Source of the DNA: Adiantum capillus-veneris | Taxonomy: Eukaryota > Streptophyta > Polypodiopsida > Polypodiales > Pteridaceae | Direction of reading: 5' to 3' | DNA: 64,000 bases | Assembly: GCA_014529385.2 (NCBI GenBank) | Contig: CM043952.1 | Location: 54,208,119 to 54,272,118, forward strand | Shown: piece by piece, positions 11,553 through 55,299 of the stretch | Position numbering within the stretch: position 1 is the stretch's first letter | Layout of the letters: every line of letters begins with the position of its first letter | Made by a program: the position numbers and the translations under genes | The notes under the pieces: model-generated | Databases searched by the model: none | Seen by the model: only the letters and a program-made list of their open reading frames with translations | What the model was told of the DNA's origin: nothing

Positions 11553-13087
11553 ATGATGGCCTCAAGCCAAAAAGAATGCGGCAAAGCTTGACTTTTGACC
11601 ATACATCGTGCCATTTCCATAAGTGACCTATTTTTCCTCTCAGCAACACCATTTTGCTGAGGTGTATAAGGCACTGTACATTGGTGTTTTATCCCACGAC
11701 TAGCCAGAAATGCATTAAATTCATGAGACATATACTCCCCCCCTCGATCGGAACGGAGGGTGCCCATAGTACATTTCGAGACATTTTCAGCCATAGCCAG
11801 AAATTGTTTGAAGCACATAAAAACTTCGGACTTCGCTTTAAGCGGAAATACCCATGCATGCTTGGAGTAATCATCAATGAAAGTCACGAAGTACTGGTAA
11901 TTGCCCAAGGACGGAGTTTGCATGGGCCCACAAACATCACTATGCACAAGCTGCAACCTGCATGTGGCCCGAACTGAACCATCCTTTGGAAACTTAGAAC
12001 GCTGCATCTTACCCAAAATACAGCCTTCACAAACATGTTTGAGAGGTGCTTCAAGAGGCGGAAAAGAAGCAACCATATCAGATTTCTGCATACTCAGCAA
12101 ACTAGCAAAATTCAGATGACCAAAACGTGCATGCCAAAGTTTTGCATCTGAAATAGCCCTTGGATCTGCAACAGCATTTGCAAAATTTTGTCCACACTTG
12201 TCATACAAAGTGAGCTTATACAGCCCACGGCACAAAAGGCCAGATGCAACAATTTCATCACCAAAACTGAGATCATGAACTGTACATCTATCATCCACAA
12301 ATTTGACTACAAGTCCAAGTCTAGCAAGTGTGGATACAGAACAGAGATTTTTCTTGATCCCAAGTACATAAAGTGCATCAAAAAGTATGAAAGAACTGCC
12401 ATTAGCAGCATTAAGCACAATCTTTCCAACTCCCTGAACTGGATAAGAGGCATTGTTGGCACAAGTGACTAAATTCCCATGAGGGACAGACTCGAGAGAG
12501 GTAAACAATTCACGATGTGAGGTAATGTGCTTTGTAGCACCACTGTCAAAATACCACACATGTGAATCTGCAGCAGCTGACAAGCATGCATCATGGACAG
12601 CAGGATTGTAAGTGCAGTCTGCGCTAAAAGCCCATTCTGCATCAACATCAGCATCATAGTCTCCTTTCACAGAAGACTCAACAATGGCTACATTTGTAGT
12701 GGAGCCAACATTTGTAGTGGAACCACCCTCTTTCTTCTTAGCCTCTTTGGCCTTCAACTTAGGACACGACTTGATCAAGTGATCATTAGCTTTACAATAA
12801 TGGCAACGCATCCTCTTTTTGCCCTTATCACCAGAATTGCCAGACGAAATGCTGCCAGCAGAAGCATTAGGAACAGAAGTTTTGCCACTCGCAGTAGAAC
12901 CATAAGAAGTGGCTGCATTGTTGTTACCACCCTTTCTTTGAGAAGCAATAAAAGCGTGTTCAACTGCACGCTGTCTAGTCCTGTTTTTTCTAGAAAGTGA
13001 CTCTTGCAATAGCAATGTGCATAACACATCAAACTTGACAACTTCAGGATTTCCTTGGGTCATAAGTCTCCAAGTACTAGCAAAAGT
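11456..13087 (-). pseudogene. Copia zinc knuckle, protease and integrase
   Basis: Open from just after the gag stop. In order: a CCHC knuckle (CHYCKANDHLIKSC), the protease active site (WYFDSGATKHITS), the pre-integrase HHCC region (LWHARFGHLN, CEGCILGK) and the integrase catalytic core with all three acidic residues in context (LVHSDVCGPM, LRSDRGGEY, QNGVAERKNR). In the family it cleaves the polyprotein and inserts element cDNA in the nucleus. The frame is lost near 11505 after TKALHGM, where several residues usually present before the WHDRKPS segment are missing. Short GCATGG repeats there suggest slippage. Confidence 0.9.
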
Positions 13088-13654
13088 CTAGTAGGAATCT
13101 GGTAAGGCATCAAGAACATTCTGCACAAGGGAAACGTCTGAAATGACTTCACGTGTAGAAATAAGCTGCTCATTGATATTCTTGACACTAGCAAGGAAAG
13201 TGTCCATATCATCTTCCTCATGCATGATCTTTGACTCCAGCTCTTTACGCAGCAAAGCAATTTTAGCCTCATTACGAGTTGCATAAAGACCAGCTAGAAT
13301 ATCCCAAGCCTGTTTTACAGATTTTGTTGAACGGATGTGAGGAACAATGGTGCGCTTCACAGACAACACAATCAATGCATGAGCCTGCGCATCCTTAACA
13401 TCCCAACGAGCTTGTTCTGCCATAGGCAAAACAACTCTAACAGCTGCAATCCTTGTAGCAAGACCTACAACATCCTCAACATCGCCTACATCCTCAGAAC
13501 TAGGACGTACATCAATGCCCTGCACAATGTTCCAGACGCCCTTTGACACAAGAACATGTTGCATCATATATGCCCACATAGGGTAGTTGTCCCCATCCAA
13601 CGTATCCTCAACAACAAACATCCTGAACACATCTGTGTTATTTTTGTCAGCCAT
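13088..13654 (-). pseudogene. Copia gag, N-terminal part
   Basis: The start at 13654 (MADKNNTDVF) is preferred to an upstream in-frame ATG at 13717 because Copia gag starts just before the LDGDNYPMWAYMMQ motif seen here. Capsid-like sequence follows (KQAWDILAGLYATR, KIMHEEDDMDTFLASV, QNVLDALPDSY). The frame ends at TAG 13090-13088, before the zinc knuckle, and resumes in the same frame, so this is a nonsense mutation within gag. A programmed readthrough stop is less likely because it falls inside the capsid region. Confidence 0.85.
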
Positions 13655-14002
13655 GGTAAATGCTGCACCTGATGTGAAAACTGCCTGAAAATAGGAGAAA
13701 TGGAGCGGGAACAACACGTGCTATATAGCACAAACAGTAGAAGACTGTAAGGCACCTGTTATGCAGAAAACGGCACTGACAGAAATTCTGCACAAAATGA
13801 CGAAATAGCCTGTGCAATACTGCTTGTAGTGGAAACGGAGGCCGAAATGAGCCCAAATCGAAAATCTGAGCAGACCCAGCTCTACGAGCTATCCCGAAGT
13901 ATTTGTCGACCTGCGAACTCTCACCAAAGCTCACTGAAATCGAAGAAAGTGAGCAGGTGTATACTGGAGCAGCTGGCGACTAAGCCCCAGAGGACGCAAC
14001 CT

Positions 14003-14014
14003 GCTATGATACCA
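14003..14014 (-). other. Copia primer binding site
   Basis: The minus strand reads TGGTATCATAGC two bases inside the 5' LTR. This matches the 3' end complement of initiator methionine tRNA (TGGTATCAGAGC in plants) with one mismatch. It primes minus-strand DNA synthesis and fixes the element's orientation. Confidence 0.88.
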
Positions 14015-14016
14015 AT

Positions 14017-14244
14017 TGTTGGAATTAGGGTTGCAGAGAAACGCACACAGCGTGGAGAACACGAAGGAAGCTCAAGGCACACAATAGAGTGTGTATTACT
14101 TAGTGTGCAATGGAAAGATAGATAGCCCTAGAGTGATGGGCGTATATACAATGCTCGAGGGAAAAAACCTCCTAAAGAGGGAAAAAAAAGCCCCGACGGT
14201 GCTAGTGTGTTCACACACATCACTACCACATGTATATGGTAACA
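14017..14244 (-). repeat. 5' LTR of Copia element
   Basis: 228 bp with the same TG...CA ends as 9087-9314 and about 96% identity by eye. In the element's orientation it lies directly before the primer binding site and should carry the promoter. Confidence 0.93.
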
Positions 14245-14480
14245 ACAAGTAGTCTATACCATGCATGTTTTGTTGTCTTTGTTGAGTAAATGGGTGAAGT
14301 AATGGAGCGCTTAATAGTGAGTACAATCAATGCATGAGCCACCACATCTTTAGCATCCCAACAAGATTGCCAAAGGGAAAGCCACAAGAACTTATTGAAG
14401 GTCTCAATTTGTGAACCAAGGTTGTTCAATATACATTCCTCAATAGTCTTCATTGTGTTCAAATAGTCACTATCACAAGA
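14245..14480 (-). mobile_element. Older Copia copy, right part (gag)
   Basis: Minus-strand gag sequence (acaatcaatgcatgagcc, atctttagcatcccaac) matches the intact copy at about 13310-13430 and continues the fragment that stops at 9086. From about 14380 the match is lost. Confidence 0.65.
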
Positions 14481-14890
14481 CTCATGCATAGGAAAGCTCC
14501 AAGCCTTATGGAATGTGATCTATCCACAAATGCAAGTAAGCCCAAAGATAACTATGTTCAAGCATATCACTATCATATATGGCACACATGTATAGGGAAG
14601 TTCCAAGCACTATGAAATGCGATCAATCCGCAAAAGCAAGCAAGCCGAAACGTTTGCAAAAAGCTTTTAACTTCTCAAGCCTTTGTGGAAAAATACTTTG
14701 GGTTATTTTACATAGGCAAATAAGCTAGACTGATCTCTCTTGTGGAGAGTCTCTCCCTATCATAATAATAATGAACCTAAAATGTCATTGGACTCTAACT
14801 CCAATGAAGATAGTATGTTCCAACACCCACATCAATTGTAAGGTTTTTAAGAATCAAATGTTCTTTGCAATCACCTTTTCAAATATAAGT
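14481..14890 (-). mobile_element. Third Copia remnant, RNase H to 3' end
   Basis: Minus-strand sequence matches the 3' coding end of the intact element at 9330-9640 (gggaagttccaagc, agcttttaacttctca, ctgatctctcttgtgg, gagtctctccct). No usable frame. Its junction with the gag fragment next door is a rearrangement or another insertion boundary. Confidence 0.6.
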
Positions 14891-14899
14891 GTTGGGCTA

Positions 14900-15042
14900 A
14901 AGGTGCTTGTGCCTTCCCGATTACCTAGGTTATGGGTGCCTGCCCACTACTCACCTTATTGGTTGTACATATAAACAACAATAAGGGATACTCATTATGA
15001 GTCTTGCTCCACCCACACACAGTCTACTCTCTCCTTCTCCCC
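14900..15042 (+). repeat. Family X LTR fragment (3' part)
   Basis: Matches the distal half of the LTR at 60983-61204, including the stem-loop with CCTTATTG and CAATAAGG arms and the tail cacccacacac...cttctcccc. A degraded primer site (ttgatatcacagc) follows at 15043, aligned to tggtatcaaagc at 61207. Confidence 0.6.
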
Positions 15043-15538
15043 TTGATATCACAGCAACATTAGATATCGGCATACGTGATGGATTTTTGACAAGACATAG
15101 AAGCATAGAGCTCAGCTTGAGCTTAGAGGCAGTAAATTCGGCACGTCGAAGCCGGATCAAAGTCGGATCGGAGTGAATCAGCAAGATCAGAGCCTCAACG
15201 TGTGTAGCCCCTCTCGAGGAGAGGAAATCTTCAGAGAGAATATAAGAATCTCTACACAAATGGGATTCTGCAAAGATTACAGAGCATTGTGAGCCTTGGA
15301 AAGCTTGAAGGAACATGTGAGCAAAAGGTAGCAAGCTTAGGAGGTGAGCAGGCTTGAGTAATGCTAATCGAGGGAAAATTGAAAGTGATCGAGAGCATCG
15401 AATTGCAATAGATCTGGTAGATCGGGAGGAAAATTGTGTGTGTGGTTGTGTGTGATTACACACACAAACATTGCACAAGCCAAGCAACTCATGTGTGCAC
15501 ACTCACACATTTTGTTCATTGCCTCCTCAATTTAAAGT
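15043..15538 (+). mobile_element. Family X leader sequence
   Basis: Downstream of the degraded primer site this aligns patchily with 61219-61600 (gatttttgac, agctcagcttgagctt, gatcaaag, agcccctct). There is no coding frame I trust. It ends in a TG/CA-rich patch at 15440-15480. An open frame on the other strand here has no recognisable domain. Confidence 0.5.
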
Positions 15539-16830
15539 TTAAAGCGGCCAATTGACCAAAAGATATATTGGCCTTTTGATTTCGTAAGTCGTCGACAATA
15601 TCATATTCTTCAACAACTTGGCCAAGAGGGTAGTCCTTCTTCTTCTTTGCCGCCTCTTGCTGCTCTCCGATTGCTCTTTTACTTTAGCCTTCCTTTTTCT
15701 TGCTCTTGTTTCCCTCTCTTCTTTTGTGTCTTTCTCCCTATCATGCCTAGCTCTCTTATTGGAAAGGACATCCACATCTTGATGCTCAAGGGTAATGATG
15801 TTGATAGCTCTACCTTCTCCATTTGCAGGCAATGGTTGTCATTGTTGTTGCGGTGGTGGTGCTTCTAGTGCCCGCTCTTGATGATTTTCTTCTACTGTCC
15901 CTTGAACATGCCCATGTAAGGGGTACATCCCTCCTCTCTCTTGGTGGTTCACGACAATCAGGGCCATAGTGACCCTCTTCACCACAATTGTAGCATCTAC
16001 CTTGTAGCCTTCGTTCCCTGCCTCTCCCAGCTAGCCACTCTTCTCTTTGGTTTTTAATCCATTATGATAATCCTTAATTGTTGCAGCTGACTAGGAAGAT
16101 CATGCAAAGCCCTGGCTATAATAGCATATGGAACTTGAACCACTCACTTCACTCTATCATCCACTGCCATAGGAACCATTGGTTGCACCACCACTGGCTC
16201 AACATGTGTCACACCTTGCTCCCACCTTCTTTTGATCTTCTTTCTCTTGGCCTCTGCAATTTCTACAACTCTTTCAAATGTAGCAGGCTCCTCTTGATCG
16301 ACCTTCTCCCTTACACTTGGATGAAGACAATCCATAAATTGATGCACTTTTTGAAGAAATACCCTGGAGGTACTTGCGATGCTACCTCTGATTGCACCCA
16401 AAGTCCTTTGAAGTGTTTCAAAAACTCTCAAAAGTTAACATGAACATTTTGTTGCAAACCTATCAATTTTGTTGTTGCTTCTGTCGCTATTAGTCTCTTT
16501 CCAAACCTCTCAAAAATTGTCTACTTCACCTGCTCCCATGTTTTCTTTTTGTCTTCCTCTAAACCTTCAAACCACTCACAACCTTCCCCTTTTAGTGCAA
16601 GAGGAAATACATGAAGCTTTGCTTTGTCATTCACAATGTGAATACCAAGTGTATGCCGCTCGAAGTCAACAATCCAATCCTTCACATCCTCCTTCCCTGT
16701 GAACATTGGCTGACTGTATGCCATCCCTTCGAAGTCGCTTTTCCCTTGCATGACTAACTCCACAAAATTTGAAGTCTTGTGCCTCAACCAAACCACCAAT
16801 TTTCTTCCACGATGCTCAAACTTCACAACA
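15539..16830 (-). pseudogene. Ty3/Gypsy gag, frame-broken
   Basis: Minus-strand translation gives a classic retrotransposon gag: FTGKEDVKDWIVDFERH, LHVFPLALKGEGCEWFEGL, TWEQVK, then (after stops) VHQFMDCLHPSVREKVD and KRKKIKRRWEQ. A canonical CCHC knuckle (CYNCGEEGHYGPDC) lies at about 15955-16005. A basic, Arg/Lys/Glu-rich tail reaches 15539. Several stops split it into pieces. No protease or RT follows, so only the 5' end of the element survives. Gag packages the element RNA in cytoplasmic particles. Confidence 0.75.
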
Positions 16831-16869
16831 AAACCGCTTACCTATATGCACAACGGGAAAATTTTCACT

Positions 16870-16886
16870 CCCCAGCAGGATCGCCA
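16870..16886 (-). other. Gypsy primer binding site (candidate)
   Basis: The minus strand reads TGGCGATCCTGCTGGGG a short distance upstream of gag and next to the likely LTR end. TGG start and placement fit a tRNA-complementary primer site. I have not identified the tRNA. Confidence 0.5.
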
Positions 16887-16896
16887 AAGGATGATG

Positions 16897-17832
16897 GAGC
16901 AAAAGAATCCGTGCGCACACTCGCACACCCTGACACCTTAACACAACCCAAGGTATTTACTTAAATTTCACACCACACACACCACCACTCAAGATCTGAA
17001 TGAAAATCCTCCCCACAATCCCTATTCAAACTCCAAACACCTCGACACAAGCCCTCGCCTACCCACAGATACTACAAGGTGAGTCGAGTTGATCAACACT
17101 TGAAATCACACTTGATTGGTGACCAAAATATACAAGAAAGACCAATAAAAACCCAAAAAACTCCAGCCACAAATTTTCTCTCTCTAACCATTGCAAAAGC
17201 TTCACCAAACTCCACTCTGTTGGACTCTTTGGAATAGCCTCAATCCTAATGGCACCGGTACAGGGTCACATAGTCTTGCAGAAAGCCGCACCTTCTTCCC
17301 TCAATTCCTCGCACACACACATCCATGGAAACCTCATAACTTCCATAGACTCTCCCAAGCACAAAATTGAAGAGATTAAACTCTCATTCACTCCTCCACA
17401 CACTCGAAAGCAAGACACGAACAAGGTAGGACTGCATAGGACCACATGTGGAAACCCTGCTTCCTCCCACGCACAGAGAGGTGAAAGTGCTGATCTTGCA
17501 CTCCAAAAATACTCCTCCAATCCAAACACTCACGGAAACATGAGTGATGTGGCAATTTCAAGCCTTTTCACACCATTTTCGACCTTTTTTGGGCCATTTT
17601 TGGCCAGTTTTGACCCTTGACGAGCGTTTTTCGCTAGGAAAAATCCCAAACGGACTCCAAAATTCACCAAAGGTTGTATGTTTGACCCTTGATACCCAAA
17701 ATTTATTCCACATACCCACATTCCACTTTTGACCACTTCTAGGGCGGTTCGCACATCGCTATATATCAGATGCCTCAAATAGATAGTTACCGCATGTGTC
17801 AAACTTTCCGGGCCGGATGAGAGAGCCCACAC
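16897..17832 (-). repeat. Probable 5' LTR of the gag-bearing Gypsy fragment
   Basis: The segment from TGTGGGCTCTCTCATCC (minus strand, at 17832) to the primer site has no coding content, and its TG...CA-like ends suit an LTR of about 0.94 kb. No second copy is in the window, so the borders are inferred. Confidence 0.4.
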
Positions 17833-18429
17833 TTTTTTCTTGCATTACTTATATTTTAAAGATATAAAAAACATTCCCCTAGATCCAAAAGAAGCAACTT
17901 GGGACCACATCCAAGGCTTTGATACCCTATCGAGGCATATACGTGTGCTCGACTGCCGGCACACAAGCATGATTATTTACAATGTGTACACGTCGCATCA
18001 TTTTTGAAACTTGAAACCACTTTGCAAAGATCCCAAATTCATGTATTTACATCTTTTTGTACATATGCCCATGCATATGCATGCTACTTAGCATACACCA
18101 AAAGCAGTTTATCACCGGCATTTTTTTACGGCTAGGCATCGACTCGGCTCTTGGCGATTTTCTTCTCGGGTTGGCATTGGTGGCTCGACATTGGCCCCCA
18201 CTGATTTGGTAGCTATTCGGCTTGCGTACTTTCGTTCGGTAGCAAAAGTCGGGACCGAGTGCTTTTCTTGGCTTCGACATAGCAAGAGTCATTTGTCTCT
18301 ACTCTAGCGTAGCTACGTCAAAACGACTATCCTCCCACGCGCCCATGCCAGAGCGGATTTGCTCCGTAACATTCCCGGGCATCCCAACCTCAATCTAGCT
18401 TTTTGACTTCGACGGTACTCCTAGTTTCC
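17833..18429. other. Unassigned region
   Basis: No domain, terminal repeat or RNA gene recognised. A minus-strand open frame at 18047-18292 (81 residues) is basic and low-similarity, and I do not call it a gene. Confidence 0.4.
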
Positions 18430-19140
18430 AGTTGTGATGGCACATATTGCCGCATAGCGGCTTCGACGAGCCATTCCAGAGCAGTTTTTCCTCGCTTGTC
18501 ATTGTCTAGTGGTGCATCATATACGCTATGACATATGCACTATGTTCCTCAACTGATACATAGCTTGATCTCAGTGAGACAGTTAGCAGATTGTGGGTGT
18601 CAGATACTGCTTAGAGAGCAGTCTTTCAGATGCATTGGGGTTCATTGGTGATTGCTAGAGGGGCCCACAATGACTTGGCATATCCTATGCATGTATCTGA
18701 GGTTCCAAACGGCATGGTCTTGATTTTGTTGCTGACATGCTTTGAGTGAGAGACAAGACGTGTCTCCTTCGCAGGTGAGGTCCACCATGCTCATGAGACA
18801 GAGCATTTAGCTGTGCAGGACGTGCCAGCAGACTCTGTAGAGACAAAGGTAGAGAGACATTGCTCTAGTGAGACACAAAAGGTGTCATTGGAGTTTGTGC
18901 AGGCAGATGTTAGAGCGTGTCTTCTCCCTAGAGACATAGGCAGAGATGACAGACATGGAGTTCTTTGATATGCTCATGCTAGAGGCTGATGAGTTTGTGC
19001 CAGGATAGACAGTGCCGCATGTGGGTGAGAGGGACGTAGCCATCCCAATGTCAGCTCGACACATCCATACGTGATGTTCACTCGCCTCCCCTGTGCTATC
19101 TGCTGGCATATTTGATGGCTTAACTACAAAGAAGATTGGT
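18430..19140 (+). mobile_element. Family X internal fragment (protease region onward)
   Basis: Plus-strand sequence matches the minus strand of 57480-58130 over several hundred bases, for example gcatcatatacgct, cttgatctcagtgagacagttagcag, ccaccatgctcatgagacagagcat and ttctttgatatgctc. The order after the protease region is the same in both copies, with no reverse transcriptase in either. Stops interrupt every frame. Confidence 0.65.
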
Positions 19141-20286
19141 TCTTGCCGCTTAGCAAGTAGTGGAGGTTGCTATGGTCAGAAGCCAAACGGACACTTGTTG
19201 CAGGTAACATATGAGATCCCCCATGGACAAGCATAACGATCTATGCATTTTCAATGTCAAATGTATGCTTAACTCCCTTGTTCACTACGTTTTGTTACAA
19301 ATCTACTAAAAGGAAGACCCAAGGGGAAGAAAATAAAGGCACACTTAAAATCTTTTAGGTTTATAGGCCAAAATGAAGCATTTGTTGGTATCTACTAACA
19401 TAATATGGCGGAGGCCGTGACACTTTACACATGTCAGTTCTACGAGATGAAGGCTATAAGCCAAAAGTGGGGGAGCGGAAAAGAGAGAGAAAGAGCTTAG
19501 ATGGGGAGCAAAGGAGAGAGAGAGAGAGGCGGCCGGTAATACTCGTGTATAAAGCTTGTAAGATTTGACTTGTTTTCTTTAAGGTAAGCTTGGGATTTAG
19601 AGAAGATTTTGCAATTTTTGTCGGTTAATAATACACAAAACCCCGGTTTTAATGCAAAAGCTGGGAAGTCCTAGTTGAAAGGCCAACTAGAGAGAGATGC
19701 ACATGCCCATGTGACACAATGTTGTCCACAACTTCACACCATTGAACTTAGGGCGGGTTTAGACTGCCGACGAGCCCAAGCAATTTTTCACCCTTCCTAC
19801 TCTCATCTAGTTCACATTGTCCACAGACAACCTAATTCTTATAATCGAGGTAGACCTTGCAGCAAATCCGATTGGACCTCGTGGCTAGCCTACTTGTCCT
19901 CTTTTGGGTGGGGTAGTGTGTTCAACCCCTTTTTGCGTTCCTTGTGGGAAAGGTCATGGATTTTGGTAGTGTTCGGGGGGTATGGTGCCGCCCGTCTCGT
20001 GGTGGGTCCAAAAACTGACGTCCTTTTTTTTCGTCCAACCAAGTTTTGCCATGGAAGACGCACCCGCGCCCGGATACCTCAACTACTTGGCGGGTCCGTC
20101 TGAACCCAGCCTTATGTTCTTTAAACCTGTTCGAAGGAGTTTGTGAAATGGTCTCTTGGGTTTATTTTTCTTAACAGAAGGTCAAGGTCTGAATTCAGAT
20201 GGTCTTCATTTATTACTCAGAAAAAAGCTCGGGGAAGGAGGAAAGCTCCGTGACGGTGTCTGATACTCTCATTTGTCGAAGAAGAA
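19141..20286. other. Intergenic region and upstream sequence of the carrier gene
   Basis: No transposon domain recognised. Short (GA)n patches lie near 19480-19530. Because exon 1 begins at 20287, the last few hundred bases should hold the promoter and 5' leader, but I see no convincing TATA box or other defined site. A 142-residue open frame at 19675-20103 has no recognisable domain. Confidence 0.4.
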
Positions 20287-52628
<32,342 letters not shown>

Positions 52629-53022
52629 AATTTTTTCAAAGTAGCTCAATCGTAGCAAAAAATACTGATACAGGCCATTTCCATTGATCTGGTCTACATT
52701 CTAAGAATCTCTAGTGCAGCATCCTTAATAAAGATGGCTTAAGAAAAAGTACCTTCATACTTAATTTGGCTCATGAAAAGAAGCCTCTCGGAGCAATTTT
52801 TGTACTCTTTTGAGCTCCAAGGCAGATACATCTGTTCAAATCAAAGGAGGAAAATTTTGAGGGAAGTTTTCAGAGGTGAGCCTTTTTACGTTTCCCTAAC
52901 AAATTTCTGTTATTTGTACGTGTGAACTTTAGGCTGAAATTGTTGGGCATTATTATTTTGCAGGGGCAACTTGCTATGATACACATGAAAGAATGTATTG
53001 CCTTTTGACAAGACATTTCTAT
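52629..53022 (+). other. Carrier gene 3' flank
   Basis: Follows the stop codon and should contain the 3' UTR. No unambiguous polyadenylation signal was found. AT-rich. Confidence 0.4.
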
Positions 53023-53077
53023 CATTTCCTCACATGAGGAAATCTGTACATTTCCTCACATTGAAATGTACAGATTT
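53023..53077. repeat. Two stacked perfect inverted repeats
   Basis: ATTTCCTCA-CA-TGAGGAAAT (53023-53042) overlaps AAATCTGTACATTTC, an 8-base loop and GAAATGTACAGATTT (53040-53077). Arms of 9 and 15 bp, no mismatch. Confidence 0.9.
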
Positions 53078-55299
53078 ATATTAATTTGGTTTGTTTAGTT
53101 CTAGATTGAATTTTAGTGATAGTGAGCTGGCACAAGCAGGGCCTTTTGCTCGCTGTTGGCCACTCAATCAGGAATATATTTAACAATTGGCTACTTGTAA
53201 ACAAATTGGACGGTCATTTTAAAGATTAGTGATACTGCATTCTTCATTTGTAACATCCTTTATTTGATAGGACTAGAACTGAGGTACTTAGAGGCACAAT
53301 ATCTTCCTTTGCATATGACCCTGTGATGCCCCCATTTTTTTCGAGAGCTGCAAAGGATCTGGTTAATGCTGAAGTTTTCAACAGGGATATGAGCAAGTTG
53401 ACAAATGCAGTGTACGGTTCTGTAGCTAATTATATCAGATCATTTCCCAACAAATACTTTGTCTATTCTTCCTTTTGATTCCTTGAAAAACCCCTCATCT
53501 AGAGGCACTAAATATAGGCTCCCTTCCTCGGATGACTCTTGCCTTCTCAAAGTTTGTAGTTCTCTAGAAAGCTTCTTTGAAACTAGCATCTTGCATTAGG
53601 AACCTTTCTTCAGAAGGAATAGCTCATCTTCTTTGCATCGTCATGCTCTTAGGAAATTTCATCATGATTTTGTTCTCTTACTTGACAAATAGCTTTGTTG
53701 TTATGTGTAGGAAGTTCTGTTTAGAATGCTTGTTAGGTGAAGTAGATTCACTAAATTACAACACTTGAGGTTACCTTAAAGATCAAGAGTTTTGTAAATT
53801 TTTGGTTTTCAAGTGTCATCCTAAATTACCGCTTTTGTACGTCGTTTTGAAGCTCCACAAAAATCTTCACACACCTACGTTCATAATTGTTGCTTGTGTT
53901 AGCTCTTTGATAGAGGTTTCCAAATGGCATAGTTATTGTTTCAAAGCCGTTTTGCCTAGTGCTAATGAACTATGGAAATGAGGGGAAGAAACTTAGCTAC
54001 TCAATTTGGACTTTTAATGACTCAATGGGTGTAACCAAAGTGCAATCCTTGCATCAAGTTTTCAAACTCTTCCAAAGGCATAGATGAGAAATCATCTCCT
54101 TCATGACTTCAAACTTTTAGACTTTATAATGTCGGGTTCAGACAAGTTGAGCGACAGAGCGAGCTCCTCTCACTTACCTTTGTACTCTTGTTCACAAGAA
54201 ATAGAGGTAGAACTTTAGCACCGTGAACTACATCCAATGGGTTGTAGCACAACAATTAGTTGTCGGATTCAAGATCAATTTTGGTTGTCTGTGATTCATG
54301 CTTCTCTTCCATGTATTGGTGGGTCCGAAAACATGCTTTGGTTAAAAAACAAGAATGTAGGCTCCTTAGGAAGAGATTCATGAAGATTGTACATGACATT
54401 GACATCATATCGGTTTGATTTCTTTGGATGTGATTTTTTGTTTAAACAATCAATTGATCTATATGGGTACCAATCATGATGTTTTCCTTTCTAGTTTCTA
54501 TCTTTTCATGTAGAAGTTTGGTTATATGGAGTGTCTTGTCCTTGCTGGTTGTGGCCCAATATTGTTGCACAATTATGCAGTGTAAGAGGCTTTGTATATA
54601 ATCTTCTTGTTTGTGATGTCCCTTCTTTTGTACTTAATTTCAAGTTCTCTAGATGGAGGATTTTATCCTACCTGAATATCGATTGTTGTCCTTTTTCGTA
54701 CCTAAAGATATTTAAACTCCCTTGGGCTTGGAGGTGAACATCTATGATAAATGACTTATATACCATACCCTCAAGTTTAGAAGCAATTTTCCTCAATCAT
54801 ATTGTGTCAATTAGCAATCTATACAAGCTAACAATGTTACCTTAATTTGCAATCTGCACCAGGACATGTGAAAGATCACGTGTATCTACTTTTGTTAGTT
54901 TGTGTAAACTTGGATCGCTTAAAAGTATGTATTTTATGCAAATAGTATCACATATTACCATAGTTGTGCTCACTTTTCAGAGCCACAAAATAGTGTCCTC
55001 ACAAAACACATATCGAGAGCACATTGGAAAGTCCCAATCATGAATCAATATCACAAAAAGTTTTTTTTAATGTGTGAACACTCTTGGTCTAGCCTCACGT
55101 ATTGGCATGGGATCGTGATTCTAATAAAGACTTAAATATTAATTTAATATCTCACTCATATATTACAAACGTCATCTTACACATCAATAAAGCACATATT
55201 GAGGACCTTCATTTAATTTATCAATATATTTTTGTGTGTGTAAGTTTTAAGAAATATCTTAATAACAATACTCTGTAAATTATACTTTCGGTTTTCAAC
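53078..55299. other. Unassigned intergenic DNA
   Basis: AT-rich, with no recognised domain, terminal repeat or RNA gene. Short open frames (60-70 residues) look random. Confidence 0.4.

Larger units (their letters stand above)
9087..14244 (-). mobile_element. Complete Ty1/Copia LTR retrotransposon, inactivated
   Basis: A 5158-bp element with two 228-bp LTRs, PBS, PPT and Copia domain order gag, protease, integrase, reverse transcriptase, RNase H on the minus strand. The LTRs differ at about 8 of 228 positions by eye, so insertion is not very recent. One coding frame is broken by three in-frame TAG codons and a small deletion/frameshift. It sits inside gag of an older copy of the same family. 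Flanks carry ACAAG at 9077-9081 and 14245-14249, but 5 extra bases lie between the left ACAAG and the LTR. Confidence 0.93.

Noticed and set aside
15539-15832. Basic 97-residue frame as an independent nuclear protein
   Set aside because: It lies just after the gag CCHC knuckle on the same strand with gag-like charge composition, so it is most simply the gag tail.
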